Below, piece by piece: positions 1 to 8,376 of a stretch of 57,062 bases of DNA. Location of the stretch: the NCBI GenBank assembly GCA_001543385.1, contig LPNH01000014.1, positions 1,315 to 58,376 on the forward strand, in the 5' to 3' direction. The notes beneath the pieces are model-generated. The model was given only the letters and a program-made list of their open reading frames with translations, made no database searches and was not told the DNA's origin. Every line of letters starts with the position of its first letter. Within the stretch, counting starts at the first letter, position 1. The translations under genes and the position numbers were made by a program. This DNA comes from Candidatus Hemicellulosilyticus sp. P3 (GTDB taxonomy: Bacteria; Bacteroidota; Bacteroidia; Bacteroidales; P3).

Positions 1-1158
1 GTTTACCCATAGCATAGGAATGATGCCCACAAAGGCTCCGACAAACAGAGGTGCCAAACTGATGATTCTCTTGATGATGTCAAGTCCGAGGAAGAGGTCG
101 CTCCGCCCCTGAACTTTCAGCATGTTCAGGTTGATGGCATGGAGGGGATAGAGGCTGGAACTGATGCAGATAAAAGGCAGGTAAGTTGATGCCTCGTGCC
201 ATTTGGGTCCTATCATGCAGTAGATGAGTGGTTCGCTGACAGCACCGAGAGAGAATAAGGCCACGGTGGTGATAAACATACTGGTGCGGATGATGCGGCG
301 ATAGGCCTTTGTCATGCGTTCTTTATCGTCTTGAATACTACTCAGCACAGGGTAGGTGACTCTGTCCATCACCGATGTCAAGTTCTGCGAGAATAACTTT
401 GCATAGTGCTTGGCACGGGTATATTGACCTAAAGTGGCAGGGTTATAGAACTTGCCCACCACTACCTGATACAATTCCTTCCATACTCCATCTAAAAGAG
501 CAGTCACCATCAGCTTCCAGCCAAAGCCGAACAATTCGTGGAAACTTTCTGAGGAGAAGCGCAGGCGGGGTAGCCACTTGTTATATATATATAGTTGTAG
601 TGTGCGCAGTGCATGGGCCAACAGTTGTTGTGCCACCAGTGCCCACACGCCAAACCCCATCAATGCCATGCTGATCCCCCCTATGCCACTGACTGTGACC
701 GACACGAGTGTAATCTTGGTCTGCGTCTTGAAGTCTATACGTTTGGTAAGTCGTGTCTGCTGTACCATGGCTAATGCGCCAATGATCAGTCCTAACGACG
801 AAACTCGTACCAGTGGGGTTAACTCTTCACGATTGAAGAAATCAGCTATCAGCGGTGCACAAGGGAACACCACCGCATAGAGCAGCAGGCTCATACTGAG
901 ATTGCAGATGAAAGCCGTGTTGTAATCATCGTCGGTTACATCTTTCTTGCGTATGAGTGCGTTGCTGAAGCCTCCATTGACGAGGGCAGTACAGATGACG
1001 GTGAAAATGCCGGTAAGTCCCAACAGACCATAGTCGTCAGGTGACAGCAGTCTGGCAAGTATGATGCCAATGACGAACTGTATGCCATATTGGGCTGCAT
1101 TGTCCAAGGCTGACCAGCCCAGACCTTTTACAGTCTTATTTTTCAGCGATTCTCCCAC
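1..1158 (-). CDS. Wzx-type polysaccharide flippase (partial)
   Basis: The open frame runs from a GTG at 1158 to the window edge, so the 3' end is missing (386 codons seen). The start is chosen because GTG follows directly on the TAA stop of the upstream aminotransferase and no other start fits. The translation begins VGESLKNKTVKGLGWSA and continues with long hydrophobic helices and motifs such as LLSPDDYGLLGL, typical of the PST/MATE family of lipid-linked repeat-unit flippases (WzxC/TuaB type). It would flip undecaprenyl-linked oligosaccharide across the inner membrane. It is the last visible gene of the minus-strand glycan operon. Family assignment is firm; the exact glycan is unknown. Confidence 0.85.
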   Translation of the reverse strand, partial: MGESLKNKTVKGLGWSALDNAAQYGIQFVIGIILARLLSPDDYGLLGLTGIFTVICTALVNGGFSNALIRKKDVTDDDYNTAFICNLSMSLLLYAVVFPCAPLIADFFNREELTPLVRVSSLGLIIGALAMVQQTRLTKRIDFKTQTKITLVSVTVSGIGGISMALMGFGVWALVAQQLLAHALRTLQLYIYNKWLPRLRFSSESFHELFGFGWKLMVTALLDGVWKELYQVVVGKFYNPATLGQYTRAKHYAKLFSQNLTSVMDRVTYPVLSSIQDDKERMTKAYRRIIRTSMFITTVALFSLGAVSEPLIYCMIGPKWHEASTYLPFICISSSLYPLHAINLNMLKVQGRSDLFLGLDIIKRIISLAPLFVGAFVGIIPMLWVN

Positions 1159-2208
1159 TTACTTAAGAATTATATCACATATCCTATCTACATCCTCAAC
1201 AGTTAAGTCAGCATACATAGGAAGTGCAAGAACTGTTTCAGAGGCATGTTTCGCCACAGGCATTTCTATTCCTTGAAACATGGATTGATAACATTCCAAT
1301 TCTGGTATGATAGGATAGAAATACTTTCTTGCAAAGATGTTGTGTTTTGACAGATTTTCCTGTATTTCATTTCTATTATACTTGTAGCCATCAAAGAAAA
1401 CGCTATAATATGCATAGTTGCGTGTCACACCTTTTTGGGGAGCAATCATGTGAATACCCTTTATTCCTGACAGTCTCTCGTCATATCTGTCAGATGCAAT
1501 TTTACGTTTGGCAACCTCTTCATCGAAATGACGAAGATTACACACACCCATAGCGGCTTCATACTCATTCATTCGTGCATTAGTACTAATATACTGTACG
1601 TGCTCAGGACCGTTGAAGCCAAAATTAATCAGACTTTCCAGTTTTTCATGTACTGAAGGATCCCTAAAAACCGTTATTCCACCTTCGATGGTATGAAAAA
1701 CCTTCGTGGCATGGCAACTGAACATGGCAATATCACCAAAATTTGCCGCATCCACACCATCTTTTGTGACACCAAAAGCGTGTGCTGCATCATAAATCAC
1801 TTTTAGTCCATGCTTATCAGCTATCTTTTGAATACCTTCTACATCACATAAGACTCCATAGACATGCGTTGCAACTATTGCGACCGTTTTCTCATTAATA
1901 TATTTTTCAATCAGGCTTCCGTTTCGAACAATACTATGAGTGGTTGAACAGTGTGTGTATGGAGTCGTAATAACCTCTGAGCCTTTCGGAAACTGCATAG
2001 CGTCAATGGCAACTTCGAGTGCAACATGACCGTTAGCAAAAAGAGAAAGATAATCCACCTTCATTCTTTCCTTGAGCTTCTCTTCAAATTCTTTGTGAAT
2101 GACTCCACGATTTGACAACCAACGATTGTCCCACAAAACTTTTATTTTCTCAACATACTCCTCCCATGAGGGCATGGAAGAACATGTTACATTTATTCTA
2201 TTTTCCAT
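1159..2208 (-). CDS. DegT/DnrJ/EryC1/StrS aminotransferase with a short internal deletion
   Basis: The 349-residue protein is a PLP-dependent sugar aminotransferase of the fold-type I DegT family, which makes amino sugars on nucleotide-activated hexoses. The acid and lysine motifs are present: YDAAHAFG and SCHATKVFHTIEGG, whose Lys should carry PLP. Between NGS and LIEKYINEKT the usual beta-strand segment (PVFxDI...) of about 17 residues is absent, compared with the common length of about 365 residues. The reading frame stays open through it. Start is the ATG that gives MENRINVTCSSM. Its stop abuts the start of the flippase gene, so the two are probably co-transcribed. Whether the shortened protein is still active cannot be told from sequence. 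Confidence 0.85.
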   Translation of the reverse strand: MENRINVTCSSMPSWEEYVEKIKVLWDNRWLSNRGVIHKEFEEKLKERMKVDYLSLFANGHVALEVAIDAMQFPKGSEVITTPYTHCSTTHSIVRNGSLIEKYINEKTVAIVATHVYGVLCDVEGIQKIADKHGLKVIYDAAHAFGVTKDGVDAANFGDIAMFSCHATKVFHTIEGGITVFRDPSVHEKLESLINFGFNGPEHVQYISTNARMNEYEAAMGVCNLRHFDEEVAKRKIASDRYDERLSGIKGIHMIAPQKGVTRNYAYYSVFFDGYKYNRNEIQENLSKHNIFARKYFYPIIPELECYQSMFQGIEMPVAKHASETVLALPMYADLTVEDVDRICDIILK

Positions 2209-2240
2209 ATTTTTTTTCTTTTTATTACATTATATATTTA

Positions 2241-2960
2241 TTATACGAAATGATAACGGTCCAGCATATCGTGCAATTCTTCGCGCGAACAGTACATCAT
2301 CGCATCAATGATGCTAAGGTCTGGAACAAACTCCTCACAGCGTTGCTTGTAGCGGATGTCCTCGTTGCGAACCAGAAAATCAAGGTTGACTCCCATCTCG
2401 CGGAAAGCATCCTTTGTGTAGTAGATATTTCCATTGATAGAGCTGGTAAAGGTGGAATGACCGAAGTGCTCGCAAATGCGGCGGATAAGTTCCGGGGCCG
2501 TGCAATCCCCACGGGGGGTCACATCAGATAGCAAGATGATTTCTGTCTTGATGCCCAAATACTCGGCCACAGTCTTCAGTTGCTTGAGGAGATAGCGTGT
2601 CAGGTCGGGTTCTTCGTCCATCAGGATAGGCTTGATGACTTCCATCGCCTCGTTGTAGTAGGGTGCCTTGCTGTAGTAGAACTTCAGCACCCTGCACAGA
2701 TATTCAGCCTGTTTACGACTGACTACCCGTTTTGTCTCGCAGATGTGGCGATTGCCGTTGGCGTGACTGATTTCGATGCCGAAATAGTGTGGCTGGTCTT
2801 TTTCGCCCAGAATGCGGTTGCGGTTAATCCAATGGTGTTTGATATAGTGGACGTTGTCGGCAACAACATATAAATCGACGGCGTGAATGAGCTGCCAATA
2901 GCCAATGTACGGAAAGAAGTATGGCTGCATAATGGCGATACGATCTTTTTTGTCAATCAT
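2241..2960 (-). CDS. WbqC-like family protein
   Basis: The 239-residue product starts with the characteristic IAIMQPYFFPYIGYWQL motif, followed by DNVHYIKHHWINRNRI, the hallmark of the WbqC-like family. These soluble proteins occur in O-antigen and capsule loci and are thought to act in amino-sugar modification (some relatives transfer amino acids or acyl groups), but the reaction is not settled. It lies 11 bases after the ATP-grasp gene and 32 before the aminotransferase, on the same strand, which suggests that these three gene products modify the same sugar. Length is usual for the family. Confidence 0.85.
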   Translation of the reverse strand: MIDKKDRIAIMQPYFFPYIGYWQLIHAVDLYVVADNVHYIKHHWINRNRILGEKDQPHYFGIEISHANGNRHICETKRVVSRKQAEYLCRVLKFYYSKAPYYNEAMEVIKPILMDEEPDLTRYLLKQLKTVAEYLGIKTEIILLSDVTPRGDCTAPELIRRICEHFGHSTFTSSINGNIYYTKDAFREMGVNLDFLVRNEDIRYKQRCEEFVPDLSIIDAMMYCSREELHDMLDRYHFV

Positions 2961-2971
2961 AAAACATCAAT

Positions 2972-4204
2972 TTAAATGCGTGGATAATCCAGGAGTAGCG
3001 AGCGACCATTGTCATCCTCCACTTCAATGAGACTGAGAATGGAGCTGATGTTTGATTGAAGCTCCTGCCGGCTGTTGGCTCGCACAAAGATGCGGCATAG
3101 CACTTGCAGGAAGAGGCCGGAGTACTGCATGGTGTCACCTTCATGGTAATACTGGAAGAGGCTATATACGTAGGGCAACAGCCTCACGTCATCTATTCCC
3201 CTGATGGTATGGATATGACCGTTTCTCAAACCAATGCAGATAGTGGCATAGTAACCTTGAAGAGGTTTTGCAAGCGATGAGAAATCCTCGCCAAACTGTC
3301 CTGTCAATGCATGTTGCATATAACAGGCAACAAGATCGATACCCTTGTCCTCACGGACCACACGAAAGTCCATGCCTCCGCTCAGGCGGAAAGCAGTGTC
3401 CATGATATAAGGTACGCCATCGCTGATGATGCCCTGGAACATGCAGGAACCGTTGTTCACTCCGAGGTCGTCAAACAATTGCGACATGGGTTCGTAAAGC
3501 CTCTTGATGATGTCAGCCTCGGGAGAAGGGTAAAGATCAAGGAAAGGCTGACATGGTGACTGGTCTATTGCCGGATAGAACGCACGTCCCTTGGTATAAG
3601 GGAAATATGACTTCCCGTTCTGTCGCCATATCTCGAACTGAAAATAGGGGCCTTCGAGGAATTTTTCACAAAGATATTCGCCCACGGTGGAGTTCTTGAT
3701 GGCTTTGGCGATGGCTTCTTCCATCTCTGTCCGGCTATGGCAGACGGTAATGCCGAATGAGCCGCCATTGTCCACAGGCTTGACGATGACGGGGAAAGGA
3801 ATGTCTTCATCCTCCAAGCGGAAGGCGGGGATGGCTGGCATACCATAGCGGATGCAAACCTCCTTGAAATGCTGTTTGTTCATCAGGACATCCCATTGTC
3901 GGGGCGTGGCAATGTAGTGGAAGCCTGTTTTCGCAATCCAGCCCACCGACTTCCTGATTATCATTTCGCCAGAGCAGGACAGCAAGGCATCGATGTGCTT
4001 CTCCTTGAAGAACGGCAGCATCACAGTCTCGTCTGTGCAGTCCAAGTAATACTGTTCGTCAGAAACCTGATGCATCGGAGCCTCTGGCACATTACCTACT
4101 GACACCAACACGATACCATGGCGATGGGCAAAGGCAGTCACTTCCTCTGTCACGTTGTTGGCACCGAACACGGCGAGCCGTTTGCCTTTCATTTGTATGG
4201 TCAT
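2972..4204 (-). CDS. ATP-grasp domain enzyme of the polysaccharide locus
   Basis: The 410-residue protein has an N-terminal nucleotide-binding-like region (KRLAVFGANNVTEEV) and a central ATP-grasp fold with PVIVKPVDNGGSFGITVC, the ATP-binding lysine and glycine-rich loop. ATP-grasp enzymes join a carboxylate to an amine or thiol through an acyl phosphate. In glycan loci they are believed to attach amino acids or similar groups to sugars. A DegT aminotransferase and a WbqC-like gene lie next to it, so an amide-linked substituent on an amino sugar is a reasonable inference. The substrate cannot be named. Confidence 0.8.
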   Translation of the reverse strand: MTIQMKGKRLAVFGANNVTEEVTAFAHRHGIVLVSVGNVPEAPMHQVSDEQYYLDCTDETVMLPFFKEKHIDALLSCSGEMIIRKSVGWIAKTGFHYIATPRQWDVLMNKQHFKEVCIRYGMPAIPAFRLEDEDIPFPVIVKPVDNGGSFGITVCHSRTEMEEAIAKAIKNSTVGEYLCEKFLEGPYFQFEIWRQNGKSYFPYTKGRAFYPAIDQSPCQPFLDLYPSPEADIIKRLYEPMSQLFDDLGVNNGSCMFQGIISDGVPYIMDTAFRLSGGMDFRVVREDKGIDLVACYMQHALTGQFGEDFSSLAKPLQGYYATICIGLRNGHIHTIRGIDDVRLLPYVYSLFQYYHEGDTMQYSGLFLQVLCRIFVRANSRQELQSNISSILSLIEVEDDNGRSLLLDYPRI

Positions 4205-4237
4205 GATTTAGCAATACAATTAATAACTCTTTCTATT

Positions 4238-5620
4238 TCAATATGCTTTTTTGTCTCTCTTGAAAATGGTCTTGAACGTGAGCCAGATAATACGGAGGTC
4301 GAGCCACAGACTCCAATGTTGGATATACCAGATGTCGCGCTCTACACGACCTTCCATCTGCCACAGTTCACGGGTCTCGCCACGGAAGCCCGTCACCTGC
4401 GCCCAGCCGGTAATGCCGGGCTTGACGAAGTGGCGCACCATGTACTTGTCTATCAGTCGGTCGTACTGCTCCGTATGGGCCAGCATGTGGGGGCGTGGGC
4501 CCACGATGCTCATGTCGCCGCGTAACACATTCCAGAACTGGGGCAGCTCGTCGATGCTGGTCTTGCGTATGAAGTTGCCGAAGGGAAACTTGCGCGGGTC
4601 GTCCTTCGTGGCCTGCTGGCTGTCGGCGGTGCTGTTGACGTGCATAGAGCGGAACTTCCAGCACCAGAACTCGCGCCCGTCGAGCCCCGTGCGCCGCTGG
4701 CGGAAGAATACGGGACCAGGACTCTGACACTTGATAATGATGGCAATGAGGGGCAGCAACAAGACTGTGGGTACCAGCAAGATGGCAGACAGCAGGATGT
4801 CGGTCAGACGCTTAAACAGTCTGTTCAGCGGGTCCTCCAACGGACTGGAGTAGGTGCCCATCACTTCCAGGTCGTCCATCTGCACAGGTTGCAGGTTGAG
4901 TTTTTCTTCTGCCGTAGCCACATAGTAGAATTTTATCATCCGGTGCTGGCACAGGCTTGCTGTCTGCTCTATGAGCTGGTGTTCCCTTCGTGGGGCGCAC
5001 AGATAGAGTTCATCACCCAAGCGCAAGTCCTCGGGGTGGCTGAGCAGTGAGAGGAAGTCGCTGGTGGAAACAAAGCTGCTACGCAACTTATAGCCGTATG
5101 AAGGATTGCTGAGAATCTTCTTGTGCAATCGCTGCAGCTCATCGTCGGAACCGACAAAAGTAACTTTTCGCATGTTGAAGCCCTGCCTGCGCAATTGTTT
5201 CAACACCTCGCGCTCAATGAAACGCAGCAGCATGATGACTGTCCAAAGAGCCAGTCCCAAGAAGAACAGCTGCCATCCTATGCGATACAGGAACCGGACG
5301 GAACGCAACAGCAGGTAGGACAGCAAGACCTGTGTTGCCACTAATAGGGTGCTGCGCCGCAGGATGTCGCCGGCCGCCACCATTCGCTGATGGATGGTAG
5401 AGCTGAACCCATACTCAGCCAGCACCATGCTCATGGTGCATATTCCCCAGAACAGGCGATGCTTGTCGTCAGTCCATTCCTCAGCGTCGGGAATAAAGTC
5501 TGTCACAACAGGCAGCAGCAGCCACAATGCCACAAAATCAATCGTAACAACAGTCCACTTGATGAGGCGATTGGTCTGGTTGTGATTTTCAATACCCTTT
5601 ATATGCATATTATGATCCAA
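4238..5620 (-). CDS. Polyprenyl glycosylphosphotransferase (initiating sugar transferase)
   Basis: The 460-residue protein has about four N-terminal membrane helices (residues 20-130), a Rossmann-like middle region (KVTFVGSDDELQRL), and a C-terminal bacterial sugar transferase domain from about 265 with GPVFFRQRRTGLDG, CWKFRSM and DELPQFWNVLRGDMSIVGPR. This is the WcaJ/WbaP/CpsE type, which moves a sugar 1-phosphate from a UDP-sugar to undecaprenyl phosphate in the inner membrane and starts the repeat unit. It overlaps the upstream glycosyltransferase gene by 11 bases. An alternative start 4 codons in (MHIKG) is equally plausible. Confidence 0.93.
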   Translation of the reverse strand: MDHNMHIKGIENHNQTNRLIKWTVVTIDFVALWLLLPVVTDFIPDAEEWTDDKHRLFWGICTMSMVLAEYGFSSTIHQRMVAAGDILRRSTLLVATQVLLSYLLLRSVRFLYRIGWQLFFLGLALWTVIMLLRFIEREVLKQLRRQGFNMRKVTFVGSDDELQRLHKKILSNPSYGYKLRSSFVSTSDFLSLLSHPEDLRLGDELYLCAPRREHQLIEQTASLCQHRMIKFYYVATAEEKLNLQPVQMDDLEVMGTYSSPLEDPLNRLFKRLTDILLSAILLVPTVLLLPLIAIIIKCQSPGPVFFRQRRTGLDGREFWCWKFRSMHVNSTADSQQATKDDPRKFPFGNFIRKTSIDELPQFWNVLRGDMSIVGPRPHMLAHTEQYDRLIDKYMVRHFVKPGITGWAQVTGFRGETRELWQMEGRVERDIWYIQHWSLWLDLRIIWLTFKTIFKRDKKAY

Positions 5621-6083
5621 GTATAAAATCTGTTATCGACCCCACAAGGCTTTCGGAGGCACTACTGCCAATGGTGCATAGCGGATGCAGGTCGGGGGTT
5701 TGCAACAGTTCTGAAAGTTCCTCTTTTGTATTGGCCACATACACCCATCCTGCCTCTTTCATTTTCTTGGCGGTGGCCAGCTGGTGCTCGTTGCGATGCT
5801 CACCCAGGGCGGCAATGCGTGGAAAGATGATGACGGGTTTATGCTGTTGCATGGCAGTGATAATGGTGCCGATGCCCGCATGAGCCACAATGAGACGGGC
5901 GCTACTGAAAAGCCTGTCGAACTCGTCAGGCGGCAACAGGTCAATTGTATTGATATGCCGGGGTAGATACCCCGACCCGTTTACCTGGGCCACTATGTCC
6001 TCGTCAAGCTGCGGCGCAATCTCGTCGAGCATCCTAATCAGGCGGTCGAATGGCAACTGCGTGCCTGTAACTACAAATATCAT
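5610..6083 (-). CDS. Alg13/PssE-type glycosyltransferase catalytic subunit
   Basis: The 157-residue protein resembles the C-terminal half of GT28 glycosyltransferases. It starts MIFVVTGTQLPFDRLIRMLDE and has the sugar-nucleotide site VAHAGIGTIITAM followed by KPVIIFPR. Proteins of this size work as the soluble catalytic half of a two-part enzyme, paired with a membrane-anchored Alg14/PssD subunit. That partner is encoded just upstream and overlaps it by 4 bases (6080-6083). It would add the second sugar to the lipid-linked primer made by the neighbouring sugar transferase. Confidence 0.88.
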   Translation of the reverse strand: MIFVVTGTQLPFDRLIRMLDEIAPQLDEDIVAQVNGSGYLPRHINTIDLLPPDEFDRLFSSARLIVAHAGIGTIITAMQQHKPVIIFPRIAALGEHRNEHQLATAKKMKEAGWVYVANTKEELSELLQTPDLHPLCTIGSSASESLVGSITDFILGS

Positions 6084-6544
6084 TGTTCACTTTTAACTCC
6101 CCACACTGTTCCAGCATACACTACACCATCCTTTGCCAAATCGGGCCACTGGGTATAGATGCGCGACGCAAAGTGACGTGCTATTCGCCCACTGCCCGAC
6201 AACTCTACGGCATTGGCAGTACTATCGACCCAGATGGTTTTATAGCGGAGCATCCATCCTGCCAAGAGGCATACCAAACCGGGAGCAGCGCCCGTGGTCA
6301 GTACAGCGTCAGGATGTTCCTTACGAAGAATACGCAGCAAAGAGAAGAAGGCAGGCAACAACCGCCACGCATCTTTCCGGCTGAAGTCGCTCATCAGATA
6401 GAATCTACCCCCATTCGCCATAGCCTCACATTTAGGATGGGTGGAGGCATAGACCACCTCAAACCGTTGTTCGAGAGGCTTTGTGATGCGCAGCAGCTGT
6501 TTCCAGTGCCCGCCATTTGAAGCTGCGGCAAATATCTTTTTCAT
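6080..6544 (-). CDS. Alg14/PssD-type glycosyltransferase membrane subunit
   Basis: The 154-residue protein starts MKKIFAAASNGGHWKQLLRI, the glycine-rich acceptor-side loop of the Alg14 family, followed by the motif LTTGAAPGLVCLLAGWMLRYKTIWVDS. It should anchor the Alg13-like subunit at the inner membrane and form the acceptor-binding half of the active site. The 4-base overlap with the next gene fits tight co-translation of the two halves. Its start overlaps the stop of the broken aminotransferase gene upstream. Confidence 0.88.
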   Translation of the reverse strand: MKKIFAAASNGGHWKQLLRITKPLEQRFEVVYASTHPKCEAMANGGRFYLMSDFSRKDAWRLLPAFFSLLRILRKEHPDAVLTTGAAPGLVCLLAGWMLRYKTIWVDSTANAVELSGSGRIARHFASRIYTQWPDLAKDGVVYAGTVWGVKSEQ

Positions 6545-7344
6545 ACGTTTCCGTGACGAATTACACGAATGACTCTTTCAATATCCTCGTTCTGCGCGTG
6601 GTGCATGGGCAGACAGATGACCTCGTCGGCAATCCTTGTGGCTACGGGCAGGTTTGTAGGGGCTGCGGATGGTAGGCTGCGGTAAGTGCTGAAGGTGCTG
6701 ATGAGCGGATAGAAGTAACGACGGCCATAGACCCCGGCGGCCTGCAATTTGAAGTAGAGTGCGTCGCGTGTCATGCCGTATTCCTTCGCATTGACAAAGA
6801 TGGGAAAATAGCTGTAGTTAAGCCTCACCCCCGACCCCTCTCCCGGAGAGAGGGGAGATTGATAGCCGAAAGAATCTAACATGTAGGGAAACATCCTGAT
6901 GCCTCGCACGTCTTTCAAGGCTTCCACGTATTTGCTGGCTACCTTGCGGCGGGCTTCGATGGCGGCATCCACCTGCTTCAGGTTCAGCAGTCCGTAGGCG
7001 CAACGCACCTCATCCATCTTGCTGTTGATGCCAGGCGCCACCACGGTCACATCATCCTCGAACCCGAGTAGCGCCTGCAGGGCTGTCAGTAGTGGCAGGG
7101 TTCCGTTGGTGAACAAACTGATATAGGGCACCTTCAGGTACTCGGCAAGGGAGCGTTCTAATTGCTTGTGGAACTGGCCCATGTTCGTCACCCACTTGCT
7201 CGCCCAAATCTCTTTCAGCAGTCCGTGAAGCTCTTCGAGGTCGGGCAGCAACGGTGAGGTAACAGTAATCTTATTTACAGAGGTAGCAAATTGGCTTTCC
7301 CCTTCGGACCGCCGAGCTAAACATTCTTCATTCTTCACTCTCAA
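6541..7344 (-). pseudogene. DegT-family aminotransferase remnant lacking the PLP-lysine region
   Basis: The frame is open for 267 residues and is clearly DegT-like at both ends (TVTSPLLPDLEELHGLLKE; GRRYFYPLISTFSTYRSLPS). Three lesions are visible. First, the expected start (Met-Asn-Lys-Ile-Thr-Val) is lost: the codon is GTA, and only unrelated TTG (7344) or GTG (7338) starts precede it. Second, after LLTALQAL the frame jumps straight to LGFEDDVTVVAPGINSKMDE, removing about 120 residues including the catalytic lysine and the YDAAHAFG-type motif. Third, about 12 codons derived from a palindromic repeat are inserted near 6821-6857. The product cannot be a normal aminotransferase, though the frame has survived. 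Confidence 0.75.
6821..6857. repeat. Palindromic repeat inserted in frame
   Basis: The arms CCCCTCTC (6835-6842) and GAGAGGGG (6848-6855) form a perfect 8-bp stem with a 5-base loop, flanked by AGCCTCACCCCCGA. Translated, it gives the SPLSPGEGSGVR stretch, which breaks the usual DegT sequence just before YSYFPIFV. It looks like a member of a small dispersed palindromic family; other copies are not visible in this window. Confidence 0.6.
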
Positions 7345-7453
7345 AAAGGCTGTTGGTATATAGGCGGCTGAGATAGCACGGCGTAAGCTATTTTGTTTTC
7401 AAATAGTCGCTTAAAACGACAATCATTCAACAGAATGATGCGGCAAATAATTA

Positions 7454-7482
7454 CAAAGGTAGCAAAAATAAAGTAAAACAAA
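7454..7482 (-). promoter_or_regulatory. Bacteroidota-type promoter of the polysaccharide operon
   Basis: On the minus strand TACCTTTG (7461-7454) matches the -7 box TAnnTTTG, with a TTTG (7482-7479) 17 bases upstream. It lies about 110 bases before the first operon gene, in a run of AT-rich sequence after the tmRNA terminator. No other candidate promoter was seen between here and the broken aminotransferase gene. Confidence 0.6.
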
Positions 7483-7560
7483 AGCAAAAAAAAATCTAAT
7501 TTCCGTTCGATTCTGAATACGTGTGTTTGTACGCTATCATAAGTTTTGGAACTGATAGAT

Positions 7561-7590
7561 AAAAAAAAGACCCCTTTTCGGTGTCTTTTA
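7561..7590 (-). terminator. Terminator of tmRNA
   Basis: On the minus strand AAAAGAC(ACC) pairs with GTCTTTT around a GAAAA loop and runs into a T tract. It starts directly after the tmRNA 3' end. Confidence 0.85.
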
Positions 7591-7591
7591 G

Positions 7592-7981
7592 TGGAGCTGG
7601 GCGGAGTCGAACCGCCGTCCAAACAAGTAACAGCGCCGCTTTCTACATGCTTAGTCTGTAGTTGTTTTTTGTGTCTCCGCCGGATACAGACACCCCACGC
7701 AGACCTTAGTCCCTGAATCTTCACCGGCGGAGCGGGACAATCCGCCGGCTATCCCATTCTCACGAGCACCTCCGTATCGCTGACCGATGGGCGGGGTCGG
7801 CGGGAGATGTCTTGTCCGCACACCTGGTGCGCGGATTAAGCCAACCTACTGTGCTTCGGTTAGGCAGCAAGAGCGTAATCAGTTTCGCCTGTTATTGTTG
7901 TGCATCCATTTTCAAGGCTGTTGATGCGTGAGCCTGCATGCTTACAGAACCATCTCCTTGCTGTCAAAACCGGTCAGCCCC
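7592..7981 (-). ncRNA. ssrA: tmRNA (transfer-messenger RNA), tag GETDYALAA
   Basis: The 5' end GGGGCTG pairs with the 3' end CAGCTCC to form the acceptor stem, followed by discriminator A; CCA is not encoded. The T arm reads GGCGGTTCGACTCCGCC. The resume frame reads GGC GAA ACT GAT TAC GCT CTT GCT GCC TAA, giving the degradation tag (A)GETDYALAA, one residue away from the GETNYALAA common in Bacteroides. It rescues stalled ribosomes together with SmpB. About 390 nt is normal. The gene stands alone with its own terminator. Confidence 0.97.
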
Positions 7982-8071
7982 GGTTGCAGATGCAGCGCGA
8001 CGGACCGTAATTCCATAGTACCGTCACCCCTGTTCTGCCTTGCGGAAAAGATTCCATACCGCCGGACAAAC

Positions 8072-8099
8072 AAAAAGAGCTCCCGACTGAGAGCTCTTT
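8072..8099 (-). terminator. Terminator of tRNA-Asp
   Basis: A 9-bp stem AAAGAGCTC/GAGCTCTTT with an 8-base loop is followed on the minus strand by a short T run. It lies 5 bases downstream of the tRNA 3' end and separates it from the tmRNA gene. Confidence 0.8.
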
Positions 8100-8104
8100 G
8101 CGTT

Positions 8105-8182
8105 TGGCGGTCCGGACGAGACTCGAACTCGCGACCCCATGCGTGACAGGCATGTATTCTAACCAAACTGAACTACCGGACC
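8105..8182 (-). tRNA. tRNA-Asp (anticodon GTC)
   Basis: The minus strand folds as a complete cloverleaf: acceptor GGTCCGG/CCGGACC, D arm, anticodon stem ATGCC/GCAT with loop CTGTCAC (anticodon GTC), T arm with GTTCGAGTC, and an encoded CCA end. Length is 78 nt including CCA. Confidence 0.97.
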
Positions 8183-8245
8183 GTTTCATCGGGCTGTCTT
8201 GACAACCCCGCTCAAAGCACTCTTGCTTTCTTTGGAAAAGCGGTG

Positions 8246-8253
8246 CAAAGGTA
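8246..8253 (-). promoter_or_regulatory. Probable -7 box of tRNA-Asp
   Basis: TACCTTTG on the minus strand matches TAnnTTTG, about 65 bases upstream of the mature tRNA. A TTGTG at 8269-8265 is the nearest TTTG-like upstream box but is closer than usual. Confidence 0.45.
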
Positions 8254-8339
8254 CAACTTTTTTTCACAACAGAACTATTTGCCGACCTATTTTTTTGAAA
8301 TAATTTGCAAGATACTGATTTTCAAGTATGATTTTTTCG

Positions 8340-8347
8340 TACCTTTG
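8340..8347 (+). promoter_or_regulatory. Probable -7 box for the small lipoprotein/SprT/symporter operon
   Basis: TACCTTTG on the plus strand matches TAnnTTTG and would place the transcript start about 25 bases before the ATG at 8377. The upstream box is not clear (TTTTC near 8319). Confidence 0.55.
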
Positions 8348-8376
8348 TACGGAAAAGAATAACGGGATCCATTGTT

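Noticed and set aside
7341..7724. Open frame of 127 codons on the minus strand
   Set aside because: It runs through the tmRNA 3' end, the terminator and the operon promoter, so it cannot be a gene.
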